A stretch of 5,287 nt of DNA from Cyclobacteriaceae bacterium (GTDB lineage: Bacteria; Bacteroidota; Bacteroidia; Cytophagales; Cyclobacteriaceae), in NCBI GenBank assembly GCA_029861825.1, contig JAOTYN010000317.1, positions 1 through 5,287 on the forward strand, written 5' to 3'. A program made the position numbers and the translations under genes. This document shows, piece after piece, positions 1 through 5,287 of this stretch. Numbering within the stretch: position 1 is the first letter of the stretch; each line of letters starts with the position of its first letter. The notes under the pieces are model-generated. The model saw only the letters and a list, made by a program, of their open reading frames with translations. It was not told the origin of the DNA and did not search any database.

Positions 1-110
1 TGGGATCACCATAATGAGGTTTTTATTTTCGCGCTAAGCTGGCTAGAATAAGATGCAGCTTCATTTTTTGTAGTAATACTGTTATTTAATAAGAAAGAAA
101 AGTAATATGG

Positions 111-139
111 AATTAAAAAAATTTTTTAGAGTTCATTTG
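111..139 (+). promoter_or_regulatory. A/T-tract and partial promoter-like element upstream of the sulfatase
   Basis: A perfect 15-bp symmetric A/T tract (114-128, seven A then six T) lies just before TTCATTTG (132-139), which matches seven of the eight characters in the Bacteroidota -7 pattern TAnnTTTG. No good -33 TTTG element is found at the expected spacing. A-tracts often bend DNA and can boost promoters. The sulfatase ATG lies 44 bp downstream. Evidence is weak. Confidence -1.
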
Positions 140-182
140 TAATACGGTTGCTGAATTTCCTCCATAACCGGACTCACGTACT

Positions 183-2105
183 ATGTTAGAACTTGGTTTT
201 GTAAGGGTCATATTGCCAAATTATTTATTTGAAAAAGTAATTCCCACAGCGGTCGGGCTCAAAACCACACTGATAATAAGTAGAAATTATCTGGGGCAAT
301 TCCTTGGATGTTGTTTGGTAATGATGATCCTGCAATGTTGCCTCCAAAAAGATACCCAATATTCGGATTCAATTTCAAATACAAACAGCAAAACCAACGT
401 CATTCTAGTGGTCACCGATGATCAAGGCTATGGGGATTTGGGCTATCATGGCAATCCATGGCTCAAAACCCCCAACTTGGATGTGTTTGCCGCCCAATCC
501 CTCGAGTTAACCAATTTCCATGTGGGAACCACTTGTACGCCTACCAGAGCGGGATTAATGACTGGTCGCAATGCCAATCGAAATAATGCCTGGCATACCA
601 TTGCGGGATGTTCCATACTTCAAGAAGATGAGGAAACCATGGCCGAAGTATTTGCCCGCAATGGCTATCAAACGGCCATGTTTGGCAAGTGGCATTTAGG
701 TGATAACTATCCTTTCCGGCCGCATGATCGAGGTTTTCAAACAGCACTATATCATGGTGGCGGAGGAATTGGGCAAACTCCAGACTACTGGGAGAACGAC
801 TATTTCGATGATACCTATTTTAGGAATGGTTCTCCTGAAAAGTTCAAAGGGTATTGCACCGATGTTTGGTTTAATGAAGCTATACGTTTCTTGAATAACT
901 CCCATGAAAGCCCGTTCTTTTTGTACCTGGCTACTAATGCGGCTCACTCACCTTTTAATGTGCCACCAGAGTATATTAAGCAGTATGAAGCAGCGCCCCT
1001 TACCCAGGAGCAAAAGCGTTTTTACGCGATGATAAGCAACATAGACCATAACTTTGGGAAATTGCTTACCTACTTAGACCAATCGGGGCTTTCGGAGAAT
1101 ACCATACTGATATTTACTACCGACAACGGAACAGCCAAAGGGATAACCTACCTCAAGGATCAAGATGAATGGGTTGGTTACAATGCCAACCTACGCGGTA
1201 CTAAGGCCAGTCATTACGATGGAGGGCATCGGGTACCGTTTTTCATACGTTGGCCGCAAAGTAACTTTACACATGGTGAAAGTATAAATGAACTAGTGGC
1301 TCATGTGGATCTATTACCAACCTTGTCGGAGTTATGTGAAATTTCCTACACACCGGCCAAGCCCTTAGATGGAACAAGTGTGGTCAAGATCCTGTCAGGA
1401 GAGGTAGATCAGCTTGACCGGATGTTGGTCATTGATACTCAACGAAACCAATGGCCCCAAAAAGGTCAAAAGAGCTGTGTTATGTCTACCCAGTGGAGGC
1501 TGATTAATGGCAATGAGCTTTATAATTTTTTCGATGATCCTGGGCAAACCAACAATCTGGCGGACCATCATCCTCAGCAAGTTGAGAAAATGCAAGAGTT
1601 CTATGAACAGTGGTGGACCAGCATCGAGCCAGACTTTAAATATGCCTTAATACCAGTGGGTCACGAGAAAGCAGATTCTGTAATGTTAACCATTCATGAT
1701 CTGCACACTACCGAAGGGCTTCCGTGGAATCAAACCATGATTCGCGAAGCCATTTATCATCCACAAGGTCACTACAACTTGAAGGTGGTAGAGAAGGGTG
1801 ATTATCGATTTAGTCTAAGTCGTTATCCCAACGAAAGTGGGCTCACCATTAACGGCAAAGCCCAGCGGATGCCTCCCTCCGCTTTCAGTGATGGAGTTCC
1901 TATCGGTAGGGGGGTGGAAGCGACCCATGCTTTAGTGGAATTAGCAGACACCACTTTCATGGTAACGGTAGATCCGCAGCAGCCTGCGGTGGTCTTTCAA
2001 GGCCCACTGAACCAAGGGGAACATAAAATGAGCAGTTACTTTATTACTTCAAATGGTGAAAAGATTCCTGCATACTATATTGGGATTAAGAAACTGGACC
2101 ATTGA
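183..2105 (+). CDS. Exported S1-type (arylsulfatase A-like) sulfatase with extra C-terminal domain
   Basis: This is a formylglycine-dependent sulfatase that hydrolyses a sulfate ester, probably on a glycan outside the cytoplasm. The 640-residue protein carries the S1 hallmarks: metal-binding D79-D80 in TDDQGYGDLG, the CTPTR signature with C118 as the residue to be oxidised to formylglycine and R122, the second signature GYQTAMFGKWH (161-171, K169 and H171), H255, metal-binding D314-N315 in TTDNG, and K341 before DGGHRVPF. The catalytic domain ends near residue 480. Residues about 490-640 form an additional, probably beta-rich domain (IHDLHTT, PWNQ, YRFSLSRYP) that I recall from planctomycete and Bacteroidota sulfatases. 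A hydrophobic stretch (about 38-53, ending in a CC pair) suggests export. The first 35 or so residues are odd, and translation may begin further in, for example at M47 or M48. The maturation enzyme (anSME or FGE) is not in the window. The sulfatase call is very secure; the substrate is unknown. Confidence -1.
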   Translation: MLELGFVRVILPNYLFEKVIPTAVGLKTTLIISRNYLGQFLGCCLVMMILQCCLQKDTQYSDSISNTNSKTNVILVVTDDQGYGDLGYHGNPWLKTPNLDVFAAQSLELTNFHVGTTCTPTRAGLMTGRNANRNNAWHTIAGCSILQEDEETMAEVFARNGYQTAMFGKWHLGDNYPFRPHDRGFQTALYHGGGGIGQTPDYWENDYFDDTYFRNGSPEKFKGYCTDVWFNEAIRFLNNSHESPFFLYLATNAAHSPFNVPPEYIKQYEAAPLTQEQKRFYAMISNIDHNFGKLLTYLDQSGLSENTILIFTTDNGTAKGITYLKDQDEWVGYNANLRGTKASHYDGGHRVPFFIRWPQSNFTHGESINELVAHVDLLPTLSELCEISYTPAKPLDGTSVVKILSGEVDQLDRMLVIDTQRNQWPQKGQKSCVMSTQWRLINGNELYNFFDDPGQTNNLADHHPQQVEKMQEFYEQWWTSIEPDFKYALIPVGHEKADSVMLTIHDLHTTEGLPWNQTMIREAIYHPQGHYNLKVVEKGDYRFSLSRYPNESGLTINGKAQRMPPSAFSDGVPIGRGVEATHALVELADTTFMVTVDPQQPAVVFQGPLNQGEHKMSSYFITSNGEKIPAYYIGIKKLDH

Positions 2106-2129
2106 CGATTCAGCAGTTAACTAGTAATC

Positions 2130-2145
2130 CCTGCCGGCAGATAGG
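2130..2145. repeat. GC-rich palindrome resembling a dispersed Bacteroidota repeat
   Basis: The 10-bp perfect palindrome CTGCCGGCAG (2131-2140) sits inside CCTGCCGGCAGATAGG, in the 79-bp gap between the sulfatase and DUF1080 genes. From memory, intergenic copies of CCTGCCGGCAGGCAGG occur many times in several Bacteroidota genomes; this copy would differ at two bases. It is followed by T-runs at 2150-2155 and 2161-2166, but the palindrome has no loop and is not a standard terminator. Assignment to the dispersed repeat is a recollection, not a search result. Confidence -1.
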
Positions 2146-2184
2146 CGTATTTTTTACCGGTTTTTTATTTTACCCATTCATACA

Positions 2185-2970
2185 ATGAAAACAATCTCAA
2201 TTTTCTTGCTAGGCTTTCTTCTTTTTACTTCTTGTCAGCCACGGGAAGCTTCGGAACCTGAACCAACCTCTCCTCAGTGGATAAGCTTATTTAATGGAAA
2301 TAACTTAGTTGGTTGGACCATTCGTATTCGGGGAAAGGAATTAGGTGAAAATTATGGAAATACGTTCCAGGTGGATAGTGGTATCCTAAAGATCCGCTAC
2401 CATGAATACCAAAGCTACGACGATCAATTCGGAGCCATATACTTTAATCGACCCTTTTCGAATTACCGACTCAAAATAGAATATCGTTTCGTAGGGGAAA
2501 CCGCTCCCGGAGCTCCTGAATGGGGCTACCGTGATAGTGGTGTGCAATTCCATGGGCAATCACCGCAATCTATGAAACCAGGTCAATCTTTTCCGGTTTG
2601 CCTGGAGTATAATCTTCACGGAGGTAATGGGACCGACGAACGACCCACTGGAGAAGTGTGTACTATTGGTACTTACGTGCAGATAAATGGGTCCCGAAAT
2701 CCATCGTTTTGTACACCTCCGGAAGTGAAAAGAACATTTCATGGCGACCAGTGGGTAACTCTGGAAATTGAGGTAAGAGACTCTGTGATTACCCACTATG
2801 TAAATGGAGAAGAGATCATCACCTATTCTAGCCCCAGGTATGATCCCGATCATGAGTTTGCAGGTGACCTTATTGAGGATGGCAATGATCATCTTACCTC
2901 AGGATACATCTCTTTGCAATCCAATAGCCATCCCATTGATTTCCGGAAGATAGAGATTTTAGAATACTGA
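2185..2970 (+). CDS. DUF1080 / 3-keto-disaccharide hydrolase-like lipoprotein
   Basis: This 261-residue protein belongs to the DUF1080 family (PF06439, now called 3-keto-disaccharide hydrolase), a concanavalin-like beta-sandwich fold. Some characterised members act on 3-keto-glycosides. The N-terminus is a lipoprotein signal: a charged MK, a hydrophobic core, then FTSC with C17 as the lipidated cysteine, followed by a Glu/Pro/Ser linker to about residue 30. The domain opens with WISLFNGNNLVGW (32-44), the family's usual start. It continues with YRDSGVQFHG (115-124), FPVCLEYNLHGGNG (136-149), RPTGEVCT (153-160), HGDQWV (186-191), HYVNGEE (204-210) and GYISLQSNSHPIDFRKIEI (240-258). C159 and C176 may form a disulfide. 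Length is typical for a single-domain member. The gene starts 79 bp after the sulfatase on the same strand, so the two may be co-transcribed and act on the same glycan. No Shine-Dalgarno motif precedes the ATG, which is normal for Bacteroidota. The family call is secure; the reaction is inferred from family naming only. Confidence -1.
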   Translation: MKTISIFLLGFLLFTSCQPREASEPEPTSPQWISLFNGNNLVGWTIRIRGKELGENYGNTFQVDSGILKIRYHEYQSYDDQFGAIYFNRPFSNYRLKIEYRFVGETAPGAPEWGYRDSGVQFHGQSPQSMKPGQSFPVCLEYNLHGGNGTDERPTGEVCTIGTYVQINGSRNPSFCTPPEVKRTFHGDQWVTLEIEVRDSVITHYVNGEEIITYSSPRYDPDHEFAGDLIEDGNDHLTSGYISLQSNSHPIDFRKIEILEY

Positions 2971-3251
2971 GCAGGTATTGACACTTGATTGTTTTACGGC
3001 GGGTAATCCTATCAACATTGTTTCCCTGAGCCTAACTCACAGGCATTGCCAATCGTCAAGGTAAAGAAAATCATGTGGGTTTCAGTAATTGACACTCCGA
3101 AATAATAATTTAAAATTGGGTGGGTGGAGGGGTCCCCTAAATCGCAGATTTAACCCATTGCCAAGCAGCGAATGGAATCATCAGCCCGAAGTTCTCATTA
3201 ATTATCTCCGCTTTGACCAATTACCCCCGCGTTCACAAGTTCTATAATCCA
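2971..3251. other. Intergenic region between convergent genes, no gene seen
   Basis: This 281-bp stretch separates the stop codons of the DUF1080 gene (plus strand) and the SDR gene (minus strand). I find no open frame with recognisable protein character on either strand and no tRNA-like fold. It contains a weak bulged hairpin (CCTGAG at 3025-3030 with CTC and AGG at 3036-3043) and the inverted-repeat cluster at 3117-3157. No stem followed by a U-run typical of an intrinsic terminator is visible on either strand, although both transcripts must end here or run into each other. Confidence -1.
3117..3157. repeat. Cluster of inverted repeats with a G-rich tract
   Basis: Within 41 bp there are three symmetric elements: AGGGGTCCCCT (3128-3138), TAAATC-GCA-GATTTA (3138-3152, 6-bp arms and a 3-nt loop), and outer arms TGGGT (3121-3125, or 3117-3121) with ACCCA (3153-3157). 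The G-rich side, GGGTGGGTGGAGGGG (3118-3132), is close to a G-quadruplex pattern but has only three runs of three or more G. A folded RNA or cruciform is plausible. The location between convergent genes suggests a role in transcript ends, but the usual T-run is missing. Confidence -1.
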
Positions 3252-4043
3252 TTACACCACATTGAGCCATCCTCCATCTACATAGTAGGTGGAACCCAGG
3301 CAATAGCTAGCTTGTGGTGAGCAGAGAAAAACAAAGAATTTGGCTAGTTCCTCGGGGGTGCCGAACCGTCCTATAGGGGTTTTTTCCTTAGCCAAACGTT
3401 CCAGATACTTATCGGCGCTGATCCCTTCTTGTTTCCCTAGATTAGTAGCGGTTTTTCTCCAGTCAGGAGTGATGATTAATCCTGGATTGACGGTGTTTAC
3501 CCGGATGTTGTAGCTGATGGCTTCATTGGCCAGACACTTGGAGAACATAGACAAAGCTGCCTTGGTGGTGTTGTAAATAGGCTCATAACCCAATGGCTGT
3601 TTGGCACAGATTGAAGAGTTGTTTAAAATCACTCCTCCACCATTATTTTGCATAAGGGGGATCAACGACCTTGACAAACGCACCGCAGCCATCACATGAA
3701 GGTCCCAATAATACTGCCATTTGTCATCCGGTGCGTCCATTATTTTCTCATCGCTGCCTACGCCAGCATTATTTATGAGAATATCTACTCCTTGGTAAAT
3801 GGCTTTGATTTGGTCAACAAACCCCTGTATTTCTGAGGCCCTACTCACATCGGCTTTGATACCTGCGACTTCTACCTGGTAGGTGTTTTTCAAATCGTCT
3901 ACCACCTGTGCTAGTCTTTCTTGGTTCCTGGCACAAATCACCAGATTTACCCCTTCTTCAGCTAGTGCCCGGCCTACCGCCAGTCCAATTCCTACTGTAC
4001 CACCGGTTATAACGGCTACTTTTCCTTTAAGCTGTAAGTCCAT
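3252..4043 (-). CDS. Short-chain dehydrogenase/reductase (classical SDR)
   Basis: This is a cytosolic NAD(P)-dependent oxidoreductase of the classical SDR type, 263 residues, a full-length Rossmann-fold protein. Visible motifs are the cofactor loop TGGTVGIG (13-20), the acidic D65 in KADVS that contacts the adenine ring, NNAG (91-94), serine at 143/144 in NNSS, the catalytic pair Y157 and K161 in YNTTK, NPG (186-188) and the C-terminal YYVDGGW (253-259). R39 after beta-2 (CARN) favours NADP(H) over NAD(H). The position that usually holds the tetrad Asn is H116 (WDLHVMAAVRLSR); I recall this His variant in other SDR subfamilies, so the enzyme need not be inactive. Automatic annotation would probably say 3-oxoacyl-ACP reductase or glucose dehydrogenase, but nothing here fixes the substrate. 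It lies 85 bp downstream of the MBL hydrolase gene and could be the last gene of that operon or have its own promoter in the palindrome-rich gap. The start is ATG, with the usual short lead before the GKVAVITGG strand. Confidence -1.
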   Translation of the reverse strand: MDLQLKGKVAVITGGTVGIGLAVGRALAEEGVNLVICARNQERLAQVVDDLKNTYQVEVAGIKADVSRASEIQGFVDQIKAIYQGVDILINNAGVGSDEKIMDAPDDKWQYYWDLHVMAAVRLSRSLIPLMQNNGGGVILNNSSICAKQPLGYEPIYNTTKAALSMFSKCLANEAISYNIRVNTVNPGLIITPDWRKTATNLGKQEGISADKYLERLAKEKTPIGRFGTPEELAKFFVFLCSPQASYCLGSTYYVDGGWLNVV

Positions 4044-4072
4044 ACGCTAAGATGTTGATTACAATTTTGTTT

Positions 4073-4106
4073 CAGTAAATACACAATTTGTGCTGTTTTT
4101 CAAAAA
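4073..4106 (-). promoter_or_regulatory. Weak candidate promoter with palindrome upstream of the SDR gene
   Basis: On the minus strand, TTTTTG (4106-4101) is followed after 19 bp by TATTTACTG (4081-4073), about 30 bp before the SDR start codon. This loosely resembles the Bacteroidota promoter pattern of TTTG then TAnnTTTG, but the second element matches poorly. The perfect 11-bp palindrome CACAATTTGTG (4082-4092) fills the end of the spacer, where a repressor operator could lie. This is a suggestion from spacing and symmetry only. Confidence -1.
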
Positions 4107-4128
4107 CTCTAGGAGGAGGCTGCCTAGA
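4101..4128 (-). terminator. Possible weak intrinsic terminator after the MBL hydrolase gene
   Basis: Read on the minus strand, TCTAGG and CCTAGA (4123-4128 and 4108-4113) form a 6-bp stem with a 9-nt loop, followed by GTTTTTG (4107-4101). The stem begins directly after the TAG stop codon of the MBL gene. The stem is short and only half G/C and the T-run has just five Ts, so termination would be partial at best. If it works, the downstream SDR gene would need its own promoter. Confidence -1.
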
Positions 4129-4953
4129 CTATTTCGAAGGCCCGGACAGGAAATTGTAAACTCCCTCAATATTCATTTCACGCCAGGCCTGATACTGTCC
4201 TAAATGCTGATAGGACTCCAGCAAGATGGTTTTTTTCATGTCGTCCAGGGATTGACCCTGAGTATGAGCCTGTTTTACAGCGGTAAATAGCGCCTCGAGA
4301 TATTTTCTATGTTCCGTCACCTCGGCTTTGCCACCCAGCTCTCCATGACCGGGTGCCAGCACCTCGAAATCCAATGCCTCTACTTTTTTGATGGCTTCCA
4401 TCCAGTCAGGGAAGTAGGAGTTGTTCAGTGTGCGATAGGGCAAACGTTTTATGGAAATGAAATCAACGGCAAAAATGGTCTTTTCTTGAGGAAAAAGCAT
4501 GATAATGCAATTGTCGGAATGGCTTTTACCCGGATAGAATAATTTCACTACTTTACCTCCCAATATTAGGGTCATTTTATCATCAAAAGTTTTTTGAGGT
4601 AAGGGGACATCGATATTTTCCTGCGCTATCGCTTTTTTAGTGAGGCTGTGCCCTACAAAGACCGCTTCATCAAAGACCTGTCCTCCGCTGATGTGGTCGG
4701 CATGATGATGGCTGTAAATGACATACTTTACTGGTTGATTGAACCGTTGCTTGATCTGGGTTTTCAACCAGGAGGCTGCTTCTTCATTGATTGGATCGGT
4801 GGCGATTACCCCTTTCCCGGTGACCAGAAATACAGAATAATGGGCATTGTTTTGGAATCGGTAAAGATCGCCCTGGATATTGGTTATGGCGCGTTGTGCA
4901 AAGCTAAATGGGCAGCAGATGCCTAGTAAAGCGGTTACTAATAGTAGTTTCAT
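4129..4953 (-). CDS. Exported metallo-beta-lactamase-fold hydrolase
   Basis: This 274-residue protein is a binuclear metal hydrolase of the MBL superfamily. It has the full ligand set: HHHADH (82-87, giving H82, H84, D86 and H87), H145 in KSHSD, bridging D164 in AVDF, and H203 in PGHG. The N-terminus is a Sec signal peptide: MK, a hydrophobic core, and probable cleavage after SFA at residue 19. The mature protein should therefore act in the periplasm or outside the cell. The segment YRFQNNAHYSVFLVTGKG resembles general MBL hydrolases found in many environmental bacteria rather than typical acquired beta-lactamases, so an antibiotic-resistance role should not be assumed. The residues after H203 are helical and contain no second recognisable domain. 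The gene begins 19 bp after the methyltransferase stop codon, with no room for a clear promoter, so the two are very likely one transcript. The stop is TAG. Substrate is unknown; esters, lactones, lactams or sulfur compounds are all possible. Confidence -1.
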   Translation of the reverse strand: MKLLLVTALLGICCPFSFAQRAITNIQGDLYRFQNNAHYSVFLVTGKGVIATDPINEEAASWLKTQIKQRFNQPVKYVIYSHHHADHISGGQVFDEAVFVGHSLTKKAIAQENIDVPLPQKTFDDKMTLILGGKVVKLFYPGKSHSDNCIIMLFPQEKTIFAVDFISIKRLPYRTLNNSYFPDWMEAIKKVEALDFEVLAPGHGELGGKAEVTEHRKYLEALFTAVKQAHTQGQSLDDMKKTILLESYQHLGQYQAWREMNIEGVYNFLSGPSK

Positions 4954-4972
4954 TGGTTTTAGCTGTAATGAT

Positions 4973-5287
4973 TTACTTTTTATAGGTGATGGCTACTCCA
5001 CCACCAGAGTTATCAACAGAGGTGGTATAATTTTCCAAACCTTGTACATATTTCAGGTATTCTACGGTACCCACCATTCCCCTACGCAAACCACGGACAT
5101 TGTGGGCGGCAAAACACCCGCCCGAAACTAACTTGGGAGATACATCTTTAAAATAGTTGATATACCATTCCTTATCAGCATCACTAAAGACGAAGTCAAA
5201 GGGGCCCTCCAGTTCTTTTACCAGGTGGTGAGCATTGGCCAACCGGGCGTCGATATATTCAGACAGTCCGGCTTTTTCAAAATTAGC
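4973..5287 (-). CDS. SAM-dependent O-methyltransferase, C-terminal part (cut by window edge)
   Basis: The reading frame is open to the right edge, so only the last 104 residues are visible; the gene starts outside the window. A TTG at 5240-5242 could be mistaken for a start, but the coding pattern (KAGLSEYIDARLANA) continues upstream of it. The visible part matches the end of a class I, catechol-OMT-like methyltransferase (O-methyltransferase family 3). FDFVFSDADKEWY (residues 30-42 of the fragment) is the strand with the metal or substrate-binding Asp and the DADK motif. LVSGGCFAAHNV (53-64) corresponds to the usual LKPGG...DNV segment, and the C-terminal SGGGVAITYK is the last beta hairpin. 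Where the family usually has Asp-Asn, this protein has His-Asn (H62-N63). The SAM-binding glycine motif is off the window. It is followed after 19 bp by the MBL hydrolase gene on the same strand. Fold assignment is confident; the acceptor substrate is unknown. Confidence -1.
   Translation of the reverse strand, partial: ANFEKAGLSEYIDARLANAHHLVKELEGPFDFVFSDADKEWYINYFKDVSPKLVSGGCFAAHNVRGLRRGMVGTVEYLKYVQGLENYTTSVDNSGGGVAITYKK

Noticed and set aside
1..51. Short open frame ending in TAA that could be the tail of an upstream plus-strand gene (ends FALSWLE).
   Set aside because: Only 16 codons are visible, which stays open by chance about half the time, and no family motif can be recognised.
2130..2170. 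Intrinsic terminator between the sulfatase and DUF1080 genes.
   Set aside because: The palindrome has no loop and the first T-run starts ten bases after it, so it does not fit a stem-loop plus U-tract.
2560..2892. A 110-codon open frame on the minus strand inside the DUF1080 gene.
   Set aside because: It lies antisense to a gene with clear family motifs, and its translation shows no domain or signal; it is a shadow.
2977..3096. Direct repeat ATTGACACT at 2977-2985 and 3088-3096.
   Set aside because: Nine bases with no matching flanks; this can occur by chance, and no insertion or attachment-site structure surrounds it.
4129..4953. Calling the MBL-fold protein an antibiotic-resistance beta-lactamase.
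   Set aside because: The metal-binding motifs are shared by the whole superfamily, and the surrounding sequence resembles general MBL hydrolases; no resistance context is present.
4648..5131. Plus-strand open frames opposite the MBL and methyltransferase genes.
   Set aside because: They overlap strongly supported minus-strand genes and their translations have no recognisable character.

Overview
The window looks like chromosomal DNA from a member of the Bacteroidota, probably a free-living and perhaps marine Cytophagales-like bacterium. The evidence is AT-leaning coding sequence, no Shine-Dalgarno motifs before any start codon, a short lipoprotein signal ending in TSC, and a sulfatase / DUF1080 gene pair of the kind common in Bacteroidota and Planctomycetota. 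The taxonomic call is an inference from gene style, not from a marker gene.

Layout: positions 1-182 are AT-rich and hold no gene I can support. Two plus-strand genes follow, an exported S1-type sulfatase (183-2105) and a DUF1080 / 3-keto-disaccharide hydrolase lipoprotein (2185-2970). They are separated by 79 bp that carry a GC-rich palindrome resembling a short repeat dispersed in Bacteroidota genomes. Positions 2971-3251 (281 bp) lie between convergent genes and contain no gene, only clustered inverted repeats and a G-rich tract. Three minus-strand genes fill the rest, in transcription order: an O-methyltransferase cut by the right edge (4973-5287), an exported metallo-beta-lactamase-fold hydrolase (4129-4953) and a short-chain dehydrogenase/reductase (3252-4043).

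How they work together: the plus-strand pair fits extracellular or periplasmic breakdown of sulfated glycans. The sulfatase would remove sulfate esters and the DUF1080 protein would act on a sugar or on an oxidised (3-keto) glycoside, but the substrate cannot be read from the sequence. The methyltransferase and MBL hydrolase are only 19 bp apart and are probably co-transcribed. The SDR follows after 85 bp with three adjacent palindromes and may have its own promoter. No pathway links these three genes with confidence.

I see no mobile element, CRISPR array, tRNA, rRNA or clear novel system. The points most worth a second look are the doubtful N-terminus of the sulfatase, non-standard residues in the SDR and methyltransferase active sites, and palindrome-rich intergenic DNA.
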